A stretch of DNA of 64,000 bases from contig LADO01000036.1 of NCBI GenBank assembly GCA_000961595.1, positions 56,777 to 120,776 of the forward strand, read 5' to 3'. Below, piece by piece: positions 54,021 to 62,329 of this stretch; within the stretch, counting starts at the first letter, position 1; every line of letters begins with the position of its first letter. The notes under the pieces were generated by a model. It did not search any database. It was not told where the DNA came from and was given only the letters and a program-made list of their open reading frames with translations. The stretch comes from Peptococcaceae bacterium BRH_c4b (lineage in GTDB: Bacteria > Bacillota > Desulfotomaculia > Desulfotomaculales > Desulfocucumaceae). Made by a program: the position numbers and the translations under genes.

Positions 54021-54296
54021 TCAGTTTTCAGATAAATCCTTCCACTGTGGATTTATACTTTCTATTAAATCGATTTTTTTCCGTCGTGTCCAACCCTTAA
54101 TCTGCTTTTCCCTGGCAATTGCAGTTTTTACGTCAATTGTACTATCACAATAGACTAACTTATTCACATTATATTTCTCAGTAAATCCTGGAATGAGCTT
54201 ATTTCTGTGTTCATACATGCGACGTTCAAGATTATTGGTAACACCGGTATAAAGGACCTTATTTGACCAATTTGTCAATATATAAACGTAGTACAT
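54021..54296 (-). CDS. GIY-YIG nuclease domain protein
   Basis: The 91-residue protein is a single GIY-YIG domain of the small YhbQ/UvrC-N type: YYVYILTNWSNKVLYTGVTN with NNLERRMYEHR, and the catalytic Glu probably in the second half (TAIAREKQIKGW). Such domains cut DNA one strand at a time. It is inserted between hsdS and hsdR and bracketed by inverted repeats at 53977 and 54314, so it looks like a mobile passenger, not a part of the restriction system. Confidence 0.87.
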   Translation of the reverse strand: MYYVYILTNWSNKVLYTGVTNNLERRMYEHRNKLIPGFTEKYNVNKLVYCDSTIDVKTAIAREKQIKGWTRRKKIDLIESINPQWKDLSEN

Positions 54297-54313
54297 TAGA
54301 CGTACCCCTTGTC

Positions 54314-54341
54314 AAGATTCTTCACTTCGTTCAGAATGACA
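54314..54341. repeat. Right arm of the GIY-YIG cassette
   Basis: The sequence aagattcttcacttcgttca, continuing to gaatgaca, is complementary to the left arm at 53977-54005. Confidence 0.8.
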
Positions 54342-54369
54342 AAGACAATTAAGCTAATACCCAGGCCAC

Positions 54370-55542
54370 TTATTCAAAATAATCGCTCATTAAGCTGTCA
54401 AACAGGTACTGTGTTTCGTCGATTGCCTTTTTCACAAGGGCTTTTTGTTCTTCAATTTTGGTGACGATTTCGGCGAATTGATTTTGAAGTGGGAAAGGTG
54501 GAAGTGATATTATAAATTTATCAAAAAATGACGTTGGTACTCTTTTTTGACCTGCACTACCACTCATATTATTTTCAGCATTTTCACGAAATACCGACAA
54601 GACTGTCAACCGATAGAGCCACTCGCTATTGGATACACCTTCGATTGGTCTTAATACATGAAATTCAGTTGAACCAAATCCAATATTGTTTTTTAAGTTT
54701 CTAGCAATCGCTCCCTTGCCATTTTCCATACAAGGAGTAATTTTTGCAAACAATACGTCATTTTCATAAAAATAAGTGAACCCCTTCTTTACATCTATAT
54801 AATCTCTTATTTCTGTTGTATCAATGTCACCGTTTATTGAAACACTAGGCATCGCAATAAAAGATACTTGGAAATTGTCAGTAAAATTATCTATCTCAGA
54901 TTTTTTAGGATTGATGTAACAACACCTTGATAGTTGCTTCATTTCCCACCTCTTCTCATTGGTGACAGGGTCACCGAACATATCATAAAAGGTGGATTTG
55001 ATAAGGTTGTTCAACTCTGCAAGCTGCTGTTTGCGCATAGCAAGTAGTTCTGTGGCAGTGTTCATCTTTTGCGCGATTATACGCTGAATATCAAGTGGCG
55101 GGAGAGGAATTTCAAGTTCACCATATTGTTGTGCATTTATATTAGGTTGAGCAACCACTCGCTTATTTGACTCAATAAACGCTTGATAAATTGGCGTTTT
55201 AGTATAATAGTATACATATTTTGAATTTGCGACTTTTTCATTGGGAACAAGTCTAATTAAGTAACCAGCATAAATGCAGGGGCCATTTTCTTTGTGATAT
55301 AAAAATGTTTTACCAACAGTTGCTCCGCTTCTCGCAAATAATATATCCCCCTCTTTTAGTTTGTATTTTTCGTCTACTGTACTTGGAGAAACGGGATCAT
55401 TGTTGAGTCTGCCTGATTCATTAATATCAGTGATACGAATGTATCGAATTTGCCCATCATATTCAATAGCTGAAGCACCAGATCCATATTCCAACTTTCG
55501 CATTGCAATGTTTTTTAGCTTTACCTTTCTCCACTTACTCAC
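54370..55542 (-). CDS. hsdS: Type I restriction-modification specificity subunit (HsdS)
   Basis: The 390-residue protein has two target-recognition domains (about 1-150 and 195-350), each followed by a conserved helix (PPLDIQRIIAQKMNTATELL and FPLQNQFAEIVTKIEEQKAL). Features such as YIRITDINESGRLNND and GDILFARSGATVGK are typical of HsdS. It chooses the bipartite DNA site for methylation and cutting. Its start overlaps hsdM by 8 bases. Confidence 0.92.
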   Translation of the reverse strand: MSKWRKVKLKNIAMRKLEYGSGASAIEYDGQIRYIRITDINESGRLNNDPVSPSTVDEKYKLKEGDILFARSGATVGKTFLYHKENGPCIYAGYLIRLVPNEKVANSKYVYYYTKTPIYQAFIESNKRVVAQPNINAQQYGELEIPLPPLDIQRIIAQKMNTATELLAMRKQQLAELNNLIKSTFYDMFGDPVTNEKRWEMKQLSRCCYINPKKSEIDNFTDNFQVSFIAMPSVSINGDIDTTEIRDYIDVKKGFTYFYENDVLFAKITPCMENGKGAIARNLKNNIGFGSTEFHVLRPIEGVSNSEWLYRLTVLSVFRENAENNMSGSAGQKRVPTSFFDKFIISLPPFPLQNQFAEIVTKIEEQKALVKKAIDETQYLFDSLMSDYFE

Positions 55543-57004
55543 CGATAAGCCCCCTCAACTCCTCCATCTTGGAAGCAATATCAAGGCTCAGCTCATCAAG
55601 GCGTGTCATTATCTCCATTGGAGAATCATAAATCACCTTTTCATAAACAACTTTTTTATAACGATTGATGGATAAATCATAGTCATTGGCTTCAATGGCA
55701 TACTTGTCCACAAAAAAGCTCTGCTCGGTTGGCTTGCGGTCAACTTCCCCCTCAAGGTTATGGAAACGGGCAATAATATCTGGAATATCATTGGCCTCAA
55801 TGGCAGAACGTTTATCGTCCAAAGAAAAACCATCGGCTTTCATATCGTAAAACCAAACTTTATCGGTGCCGCCAGCGCCTGTTTTGGTAAATACAAGAAC
55901 AGCAGTGCTAACACCTGCATACGGTTTAAATACACCGCTGGGCATGGATATTACCGCCTGCAGCTGATGATTTTCTACCAACTCTTTACGCAGGGCTTTG
56001 TGTGCGTTTGTTGTGCCGAACAAAACACCATCCGGCACGATGCAAGAGCAACGCCCGCCTTTGCGTAGCATCCTCAAAAAGAGGGCCACAAACAAAAGCT
56101 CTGTCTTTTTGGTGTTGCAGACTGCTTTCAGATTATCGTTAATGCTCTCAGCATCTACTGTACCAGTAAATGGTGGATTTGCAAGGACAATATCATAAGC
56201 GGAAGAAATACTGTTCTGCTTGGAAACGCTGTCCACATAGTCGATATGGGGCTGGGTAATCGAATGGAGCATCAGGTTCATGGCGGAAAGGCGCAACATG
56301 GTTCTGTCGGTGTCAAAGCCTGTGAACATCTCGCCAGCAAAATGCTCCCACTGCTCGCTTGACATCCCGGCTTCATAGTGCTCACGGATAAACTCGGCAG
56401 AGGATACCAAAAACCCTGCGGTACCGCAAGCAGGGTCACAAATTTTATCGTTTGGAGTTGGGGCAAGCAGCCGCACCATCATGTCACGGATATGCTTTGG
56501 TGTTCTAAACTGGCCATTTTGACCTGCAGTGGCCAACTTGCCCAGCATATACTCGTAAAGGTCGCCCTGCATATCAAGATCTTTGATATCGTGTTCATAC
56601 AGCTCATCTAAGCCTGTAATAATCTTTTGCAATACCTGCGCGGTTGGGATTAAAAACATCGCATCCTGCATATAGCGGGAAAAAGCGGAAGCATTTTCTC
56701 CGTTCATTGCCTTGATAAAGGGAAATACCTTTGTGCCGACAATATCATAAATCATACGGGAATCCTTAGTTTTAAATTTGCTCCAACGCATGGCCTGTCC
56801 ATCTTCATTCTGCGGGAAAATCTTAGGCATCGCTTCGCCGCTTAGAGCCTCAAATCTCTCATTTTCCAGTTCCTTTTCATCCAGTGAACGAATAAACATC
56901 AAATAGGTAAGCTGTTCTATAACGGTTAAAGGGTTGGTAATTCCGCCAGCCCATATATCCGTCCAAATTTTATCAACCTTGTTGCGAATTTCTCCTGTAA
57001 GCAT
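55535..57004 (-). CDS. hsdM: Type I restriction-modification methyltransferase subunit (HsdM)
   Basis: The 489 residues have the HsdM N-terminal helical domain (about 1-140), the S-adenosylmethionine motif DPACGTAGF and the adenine N6 catalytic motif NPPF (IVLANPPFTG). It methylates adenine at the HsdS-specified site and forms the M2S enzyme. It starts the operon hsdM-hsdS-hsdR. Confidence 0.94.
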   Translation of the reverse strand: MLTGEIRNKVDKIWTDIWAGGITNPLTVIEQLTYLMFIRSLDEKELENERFEALSGEAMPKIFPQNEDGQAMRWSKFKTKDSRMIYDIVGTKVFPFIKAMNGENASAFSRYMQDAMFLIPTAQVLQKIITGLDELYEHDIKDLDMQGDLYEYMLGKLATAGQNGQFRTPKHIRDMMVRLLAPTPNDKICDPACGTAGFLVSSAEFIREHYEAGMSSEQWEHFAGEMFTGFDTDRTMLRLSAMNLMLHSITQPHIDYVDSVSKQNSISSAYDIVLANPPFTGTVDAESINDNLKAVCNTKKTELLFVALFLRMLRKGGRCSCIVPDGVLFGTTNAHKALRKELVENHQLQAVISMPSGVFKPYAGVSTAVLVFTKTGAGGTDKVWFYDMKADGFSLDDKRSAIEANDIPDIIARFHNLEGEVDRKPTEQSFFVDKYAIEANDYDLSINRYKKVVYEKVIYDSPMEIMTRLDELSLDIASKMEELRGLIGE

Positions 57005-57366
57005 CTGTACTGCTCCTATCTCTGATTATATATTCCAAGAGCTTTCGGTATTTTCTATCTGCCAATTTTTCGCCAACTAAAAAATATTATACCACCTCAA
57101 CCGGACAACTTGTTAATCAACTAATCAAATATTCCTCACACCTCCGCCGTCCGGGCAAATATACGCCAATATTACTAAACCCGCTAATATAGCCCTTTGA
57201 AATTTTTTTTTGCAATACGAACCCCGAGGGTGCAAAAAAGCTGTTACCTAACTCAGTTTAATTATTCGAATTCGACGGTACCTGTTGTATACAAGTACAC
57301 CTCCTGATCTTATGCATAAAAAATCGCCAACCCTCAAGCTGACGATGTAAGGTTAACAACTGTATT
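57005..57366. other. Gene-free interval upstream of hsdM
   Basis: It contains the promoter region of hsdM and the dispersed repeat at 57165-57249. No gene is supported. Confidence 0.55.
57165..57249. repeat. Dispersed repeat family 2, copy 2
   Basis: It matches 48973-49057 over about 85 bases in the same orientation and lies 160 bases upstream of hsdM. Confidence 0.75.
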
Positions 57367-57705
57367 CTATTTTTCTTCGTCCTCCAGTAAATCACCGAAC
57401 AGAATACGTGTATAATCCCGCCTGCCGTATAAGATTCTCGACACGAAAACAATTCCATCTTCGTACCTGTAAAATATCAGATAATTGGCACAGACAAGAA
57501 AACGATATTCTGTCTGAATATCCACGATGGAAGATAGCGATGCGCCAATTTCAGGATGCTCCGATAGCCTGCGTATTTTTTTCGTGATTTTAGAAACCAG
57601 ATTTACAGCCGTCTGCGGATTACAAAGTTCCTGAGAAATGTAGCCTTTAATTTCTGCCAAATCATTTTTGGCTTCGGGCGAAATTTTTAGCCTATACATT
57701 CTCAA
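57367..57705 (-). CDS. RelE/ParE-family toxin
   Basis: The 112 residues have the RelE/ParE fold signs: YRLKISPEAKNDLAEIKGYI, the middle LSEHPEIGASLSSIV, and YRFLVCANYLIFYRYEDGIVFVSRILYGRRDY. It overlaps the antitoxin gene by 14 bases. The target is ribosome-bound mRNA or gyrase, depending on subgroup, which I cannot tell. Confidence 0.85.
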   Translation of the reverse strand: MRMYRLKISPEAKNDLAEIKGYISQELCNPQTAVNLVSKITKKIRRLSEHPEIGASLSSIVDIQTEYRFLVCANYLIFYRYEDGIVFVSRILYGRRDYTRILFGDLLEDEEK

Positions 57706-57946
57706 TCCCCAGTTCTGCTTCCACTTCCTCGATACTCATCCATCCTTTTTCTTTTCCAGCCTGCTCTCCCTGGGCTAGCTGTGACATCAGCTTCAGCGAA
57801 GCCCTTAACTTTTCATATTCATTAATATCGATAATGACAAATTTCCCTCTGCCATTTTTGGTTAAAAACACAGGCTCGCCTATGGCAATATCTCGCAGGA
57901 CCTCATTATAATTCCTTAAATCGGAGATGGGTTTGATATTTGGCAT
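57692..57946 (-). CDS. Phd/YefM-family antitoxin
   Basis: The 84-residue protein starts with the Phd/YefM DNA-binding fold (IKPISDLRNYNEVLRDIAIG, PVFLTKNGRGKFVIIDINEYEKL) and ends in an acidic toxin-binding tail (SIEEVEAELGI). It is the first gene of the module and probably represses its own promoter. Confidence 0.87.
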   Translation of the reverse strand: MPNIKPISDLRNYNEVLRDIAIGEPVFLTKNGRGKFVIIDINEYEKLRASLKLMSQLAQGEQAGKEKGWMSIEEVEAELGIENV

Positions 57947-58074
57947 AGATAACAGCTCCTTTCGTTGCTGTTGTTATTATGCCCTTATTATTCGTAAAAT
58001 ACAACAGCAAATTTAAAAATTGGTGTAGCCCCCATCAATTTGCTGTTCTTGGCGTAATACAATACCAACCTAAG

Positions 58075-58197
58075 TTATCTCATGCTGAAAGCGTTGTCAA
58101 CAATTGCCATTTTTGAAACAATCGGACGAACATCCCACATGGACCGTCTGGCCGCCTCAAAACAGGCTTCATGAAGCATCTCGAAATCCGGCTTCAT
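58075..58197 (-). pseudogene. C-terminal gene fragment
   Basis: The frame reads MKPDFEMLHEACFEAARRSM and MAIVDNAFSM before the stop, and codons extend in frame further upstream without a start. It looks like the end of a real enzyme that I cannot name. The remaining bases between 57947 and 58226 hold nothing else. Confidence 0.35.
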
Positions 58198-58226
58198 TGC
58201 ATCTCTTTGAGCTTGTTCGTAGTCAT

Positions 58227-58610
58227 TTATTCTTTCATAGCCTGTATAATCTCCTCAGGCAACCGCTTGGGTTTCATTCCCGGTCCCACACATGCGAATT
58301 TCACTTTACCGTCCGCGAGCAGTTTTCCGTCAATGGCCCGTAGCACCTGCTGGGCAAGGGTAAAAGAGGATTTTCTAATTTCCAGCACGACTGTTTCCAC
58401 TCTAAGCAAATCGTCATGTAAAGCCGGGGCGCGGTAATCAATCTCCAGGTGCACAACCGGAAAGACGAAACCTCGCTGTGCCATTTCCCCAACCGAAACT
58501 CCCCGGTCACGAAAGTATTCGGTCCTTCCTCTTTCGAAGAACTTCAGATAATTTGAGTGATAAACCATCCCGCCTGCGTCAGTGTCTTCGTAATAAACCC
58601 GAATTTCCAT
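58227..58610 (-). CDS. YbgC-type acyl-CoA thioesterase (hotdog fold)
   Basis: The ATG at 58610 has GGAGGG upstream and gives 127 residues, typical of single-hotdog thioesterases. It carries the active-site region YYEDTDAGGMVYHSNYLKFF with the catalytic Asp, ERGRTEYFRDRG, and FPVVHLEIDYRAPALHDDLL. It hydrolyses acyl-CoA or acyl-ACP thioesters. Confidence 0.87.
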   Translation of the reverse strand: MEIRVYYEDTDAGGMVYHSNYLKFFERGRTEYFRDRGVSVGEMAQRGFVFPVVHLEIDYRAPALHDDLLRVETVVLEIRKSSFTLAQQVLRAIDGKLLADGKVKFACVGPGMKPKRLPEEIIQAMKE

Positions 58611-58677
58611 AAAATACCCTCCGGTAAATATAAATGCAACAGGCGTGAACCCGGCAAAAATGCTTTTGCCATTGGAT

Positions 58678-59310
58678 TCAATGCTTCCTGTAACCTGAAA
58701 AAGCAGAAACCATGCCAAGCGCCAGATAGATACCACCAGAAACGTATCGCTGTCCCCTCTGTAAGGCACCCCGCCGCTTCAGCCAGTTTCCGACCGTGCC
58801 TGCCAACAACGCATAGATGCTGTCGGTACAAATTCCAAGTCCGACTAACGTTAACCCGAGAAGGAGCGTTTGTTCCCAGATATATCCCCGTGACACATCA
58901 ACGAACTGAGGGAGAAATGCAAGGAAGAAGAGCGCGGTTTTTGGGTTCAAAACCGCTACAAATGTTCCTTGGAAGAATATATGTGACAGTCTTTTACGTT
59001 GGACTACTGTTGGGGTGTAGTCGTCATTACTAAATAGACGTCTTATGCCGAGATACATTAGGTAAGCGGCACCAAGATACTTCATTACGCTAAAGGCGAC
59101 ATCCGATGAGGCCAGAATCGCTGACAATCCGGCTGCGGCAGCAACAGCAAGAATTCCGCTCCCCAGTGCATTGCCAAAAACAGATACGAGACCTGCCATA
59201 CGTCCCTGGTCAATGCTGCGCGTCGTTATATAGAGAACAGATGGGCCAGGAATCAGAAGCAACACCAGCGCGGCGATAACAAATAGTCCAAAACTATGTG
59301 GATCTAACAT
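58678..59310 (-). CDS. LysE/RhtB-family exporter
   Basis: The 210-residue, six-helix protein has the family start LVLLLIPGPSVLYITTRSI and the conserved FFQGTFVAVLNPKTALFFLAF. Such proteins export amino acids or homoserine lactone-like compounds by proton antiport. It precedes the thioesterase gene by 67 bases on the same strand. Confidence 0.88.
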   Translation of the reverse strand: MLDPHSFGLFVIAALVLLLIPGPSVLYITTRSIDQGRMAGLVSVFGNALGSGILAVAAAAGLSAILASSDVAFSVMKYLGAAYLMYLGIRRLFSNDDYTPTVVQRKRLSHIFFQGTFVAVLNPKTALFFLAFLPQFVDVSRGYIWEQTLLLGLTLVGLGICTDSIYALLAGTVGNWLKRRGALQRGQRYVSGGIYLALGMVSAFSGYRKH

Positions 59311-59341
59311 AGTTAACCTCTTTCTGTAGTGCTATTATATA

Positions 59342-60430
59342 TTACCGTTTAATAATACTTATATAACAATCATAGCTTTTATCAGTACTTCCCGTAATAG
59401 TAAACCTATTATCTGAAAGTAAAAAATCCATTAGTTGATTATCATCAAATGCTGGATAACCCTCACAATACAACTCCAAATATAGTTCATGAACAGTTCT
59501 TGGCTTTCTTTTTTTCTTTAGGAAATTATAGCAATAATCCAAAATATTATTGTCTAGTCTCAGAATACTTGGCTTAATAATCCAGTTTATAGCTGTTTCA
59601 TCTTTCCCGATTGCAAATAGTGCATCCAGCAGACTATGCTGAATATTGGGATTATCAGGATATTTTTTATGCAAACCATCTAAAATGTTAATTGCTTTCT
59701 CATATTCCTTATTAAGCACATAAGCCTCTCCAAGACTCCATTGACAATCAGAATCATCAGGATACTTTTCAGCTTTCTGGCGTCTGTATTCTACCAAACC
59801 TTCCCAATCTTCCTGATCAAAAAACTCAGCGTCAGCTTCCCATTCTTCCATATCGTCATATTCGTCATCATATTCATATTCATCTTCATTTCCCCATATT
59901 TCCTCATATTCAACTTTATAACTCTCAAATTCATCACTGTAATGTTTCTTTAGTCTCTCAAATAGCTCAAACACAACTGGACATACTGCACAGTTTTCAA
60001 CAAGGTTGATTAGTCTTGTCAATATTTCTTCTTTATCGGTAAAAGGATATTCTCTGCAATTTGCTGGTCTGTGTTCATAGACTGAACAACCACTTTCAGC
60101 CAAAAATGGACATGGCTTTTTATTTATTATGAAACCTTCATCTGTTTTGATAAGGTACTTGTTTTTGAACTCAGCGGCAGTTAATTTGAATTGTGCTGAT
60201 ATTACTTTTATTTCTTTTCCTTTAACTATTGGTGCAATAGCCTTACAGCAATTGGAACAGGCAATACAGTCATAATCCTCAAACAGTTCCTTGTGTAGAT
60301 TATGTACGATATTGTCCACTTCATCCGGGTCCTGACCCTTTAAGAATGCACGCAGCATCCAATTCTCTTCTTCAACTCTTTTAAATGCCTTTTGCAGTTT
60401 ATCAGGCGGTAGCACCAATAATCCCTCCAT
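59342..60430 (-). CDS. YkgJ-type cysteine-cluster protein with acidic linker and TPR-like tail
   Basis: Residues 1-165 contain the YkgJ/Fe-S-cluster-like cysteines: YDCIACSNCCKAIAPIVKG, KPCPFLAESGCSVYEHRPAN, CREYPF and NCAVCP. A very acidic linker follows (EDEYEYDDEYDDMEEWEADA). Residues 215-300 form TPR-like helices (WSLGEAYVLNKEYEKAINIL). The cysteines probably bind iron-sulfur or zinc. The fusion with TPR suggests a protein-interaction role; substrate is unknown. Confidence 0.75.
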   Translation of the reverse strand: MEGLLVLPPDKLQKAFKRVEEENWMLRAFLKGQDPDEVDNIVHNLHKELFEDYDCIACSNCCKAIAPIVKGKEIKVISAQFKLTAAEFKNKYLIKTDEGFIINKKPCPFLAESGCSVYEHRPANCREYPFTDKEEILTRLINLVENCAVCPVVFELFERLKKHYSDEFESYKVEYEEIWGNEDEYEYDDEYDDMEEWEADAEFFDQEDWEGLVEYRRQKAEKYPDDSDCQWSLGEAYVLNKEYEKAINILDGLHKKYPDNPNIQHSLLDALFAIGKDETAINWIIKPSILRLDNNILDYCYNFLKKKRKPRTVHELYLELYCEGYPAFDDNQLMDFLLSDNRFTITGSTDKSYDCYISIIKR

Positions 60431-60547
60431 CTATTTTACAATTCAATCTTGATTTGCACAAAAAACCTTTTTTGTATACTGAAGGATTACTCAAAACCAG
60501 CAAATAAAAAACACCCCAAATCCTCTATTCATCAGCCTTTCGCCCTC

Positions 60548-60754
60548 TCAATCCTCGCGACGGTTTATAATCTCTTGAACTCTTCCAATTTGCCCATCGA
60601 CGAGTCTTACTTTAATTCCTCTTGGATGTGCCGGTGAGTTTGTCAGGACATCTTTGACAACTCCGCGCGTCCTTTTCCCCGTCGCTTGATCTCTTTTTAA
60701 AATAATATCCACAGTTATACCAGCATAAACATTTTTCCTATTTTGACCATCCAT
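60548..60754 (-). CDS. ywbE: YwbE-family protein
   Basis: The 68-residue protein matches the YwbE family almost throughout: RKNVYAGITVDIILKRDQ, GKRTRGVVKDVLTNSPAHP and GIKVRLVDGQIGRVQEI. It is a conserved small beta-barrel-like protein of unknown function in Firmicutes and archaea. Confidence 0.9.
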   Translation of the reverse strand: MDGQNRKNVYAGITVDIILKRDQATGKRTRGVVKDVLTNSPAHPRGIKVRLVDGQIGRVQEIINRRED

Positions 60755-60772
60755 AAAACGCCTTACCCCTTC

Positions 60773-61231
60773 TTTCTATGCAAGCCGCCATTTAAAAACG
60801 CCTCTTTTGTTGTCGAATATCTCGGACGTTATACGCACAGAGTTGCCATATCAAACAATCGTATTTTAAGTTTGGGAAACGGAAATGTCAGTTTCAAATG
60901 GCGTGATTACAAGAACGCCAACAAGTGGAAAATTATGACCGTTTCAGCTGATGAGTTCATCCGAAGGTTTCTCATTCACATCTTACCCGTCAGGTTTATG
61001 AAGATTAGGCATTATGGGCTACTCGGCAATCACAACAAAACCTCTAAACTGTCTCTTTGCAAAAGGCTGACGAGTACGCCTGTTTTACCGTTTGAAAGAG
61101 CTTCCACCCTCCAGCTCATACAGAAAATCATCGGTAAAGATGCTTCGAAATGCCCCAACTGCGGTTCGGACAAACTCAGTCGGTATATGGGCTTTGGAAA
61201 CGCTCCGCCAATTACCACTCAAACTGCATAA
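60773..61231 (+). pseudogene. IS91-family transposase, C-terminal fragment
   Basis: The frame reads KPPFKNASFVVEYLGRYTHR and VAISNNRILSLGNGNVSFKW. It then shows DEFIRRFLIHILPVRFMKIR and a closing CPNCGSDKL zinc knuckle, matching the second half of Y2 rolling-circle transposases (IS91/IS801). The N-terminal half with the catalytic tyrosines is missing. The 270 bases after it, to 61501, probably include the element's 3' end but hold no gene. Confidence 0.82.
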
Positions 61232-61501
61232 CTCTAAAATCATGCCCGTTTTGGGGAGGGGGAGGCTATGTCCATTTTACTACATTTAAGAATTTTCGGC
61301 ATTGTTGTATTCGAAAGTACTGCTTCAACACCTTGAACATCTTATTTTTATGGAGGATACGAACGATTGAAACTCCATAGATTGTGCCTCTACCTCCGCA
61401 GTTTCGTGCTATCCGAATTATCCAAAGTTAGGCCGCTTTTCTGAGCTCAAGCAAAAAAGTCATTCTTTTTAAATAATGCAAAGCAATTGCTTTTTTTACT
61501 T

Positions 61502-61711
61502 TTACTTATCCTCAACAATTCTCGCCACGCATTTATCACATTTTTTACATTTACCTTTTAGTAGGATACCATTCTTATCATCATGCAAAGTATATTTAAC
61601 AATAGTGGTTACTCCGCAAACAGAACAAAAAACATTTTTTACTAGTCGTTGCTGTATACTCTTGGGAAGCTTGGACCATTTTTGAGCTGCATTGAAATCT
61701 GTCACTGACAT
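61502..61711 (-). CDS. Small zinc-ribbon protein
   Basis: From the ATG at 61711 (GGAGG 7 bases upstream) the 69-residue protein has two CxxC knuckles, FCSVCGVTTI and GKCKKCDKC, preceded by a helical part (NAAQKWSKLPKSIQQRLVKN). It looks like a metal-binding hypothetical protein of Firmicutes. Function is unknown. Confidence 0.65.
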   Translation of the reverse strand: MSVTDFNAAQKWSKLPKSIQQRLVKNVFCSVCGVTTIVKYTLHDDKNGILLKGKCKKCDKCVARIVEDK

Positions 61712-61794
61712 GGTTAGTCCTCCAACAGCTAACATTTCTTGGCAATGGGTTTAGTGTCTACCATATTAGACATGATCTATATATGATGCTCTAT

Positions 61795-62253
61795 CTACTC
61801 CTCACCCCATCGGTATTTTTTATTTTGGCGTAGCCTATCAATTTTACAATTTAGACAAAGGCCGTTATGACAACAAATCATATTGCCACAATCAGGGCAG
61901 CTCCACTTTTCCTCTTCTTTTCTAAGAAAGTTTTCGATGCCATGTTCTTTTACGTCTCTTAAGTTTTCTATCATGCTCATATGATATTTTGTGCGGTAAC
62001 GTTTATCAAGGGCTTTGAGGCGTTTACAGGGAAAGTCCTTGCACTCATAACAGAATCGAACGAGTCCTTTTCCAAGTACCTCGCACCGGTCGCCCATATG
62101 AAGACAGTTTTTGCCGCGAGGCAGACAACCCCCGCAATAAACCCTTTTAAAGCCATGCTTGTTCAAATCATTTTTCATCGCCAGATAACTGACGCATACC
62201 CCGCAATTCATCCCGCAGGGAGCAATAAGCTTTTCCTTCATCTTTGGCCACAA
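61795..62253 (-). CDS. DUF3795-family cysteine-rich protein
   Basis: The 152 residues begin KLIAPCGMNCGVCVSYLA and continue with CGGCLPRGKNCLHMGDRCEV, RFCYECKDFPCKRLKALD and a C-terminal zinc ribbon (CPDCGNMICCHNGLCLNC). The first part is diagnostic of DUF3795. The cysteines probably bind zinc or iron-sulfur. The ATG four codons in (MKEKL) may be the true start. Confidence 0.82.
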   Translation of the reverse strand: MWPKMKEKLIAPCGMNCGVCVSYLAMKNDLNKHGFKRVYCGGCLPRGKNCLHMGDRCEVLGKGLVRFCYECKDFPCKRLKALDKRYRTKYHMSMIENLRDVKEHGIENFLRKEEEKWSCPDCGNMICCHNGLCLNCKIDRLRQNKKYRWGEE

Positions 62254-62329
62254 CCTTACACTCTAAAATAATAATCAGATGATATGAATAATGGGTTGTT
62301 ACGATGTTAAGACGTTAAGAAGCAATACA

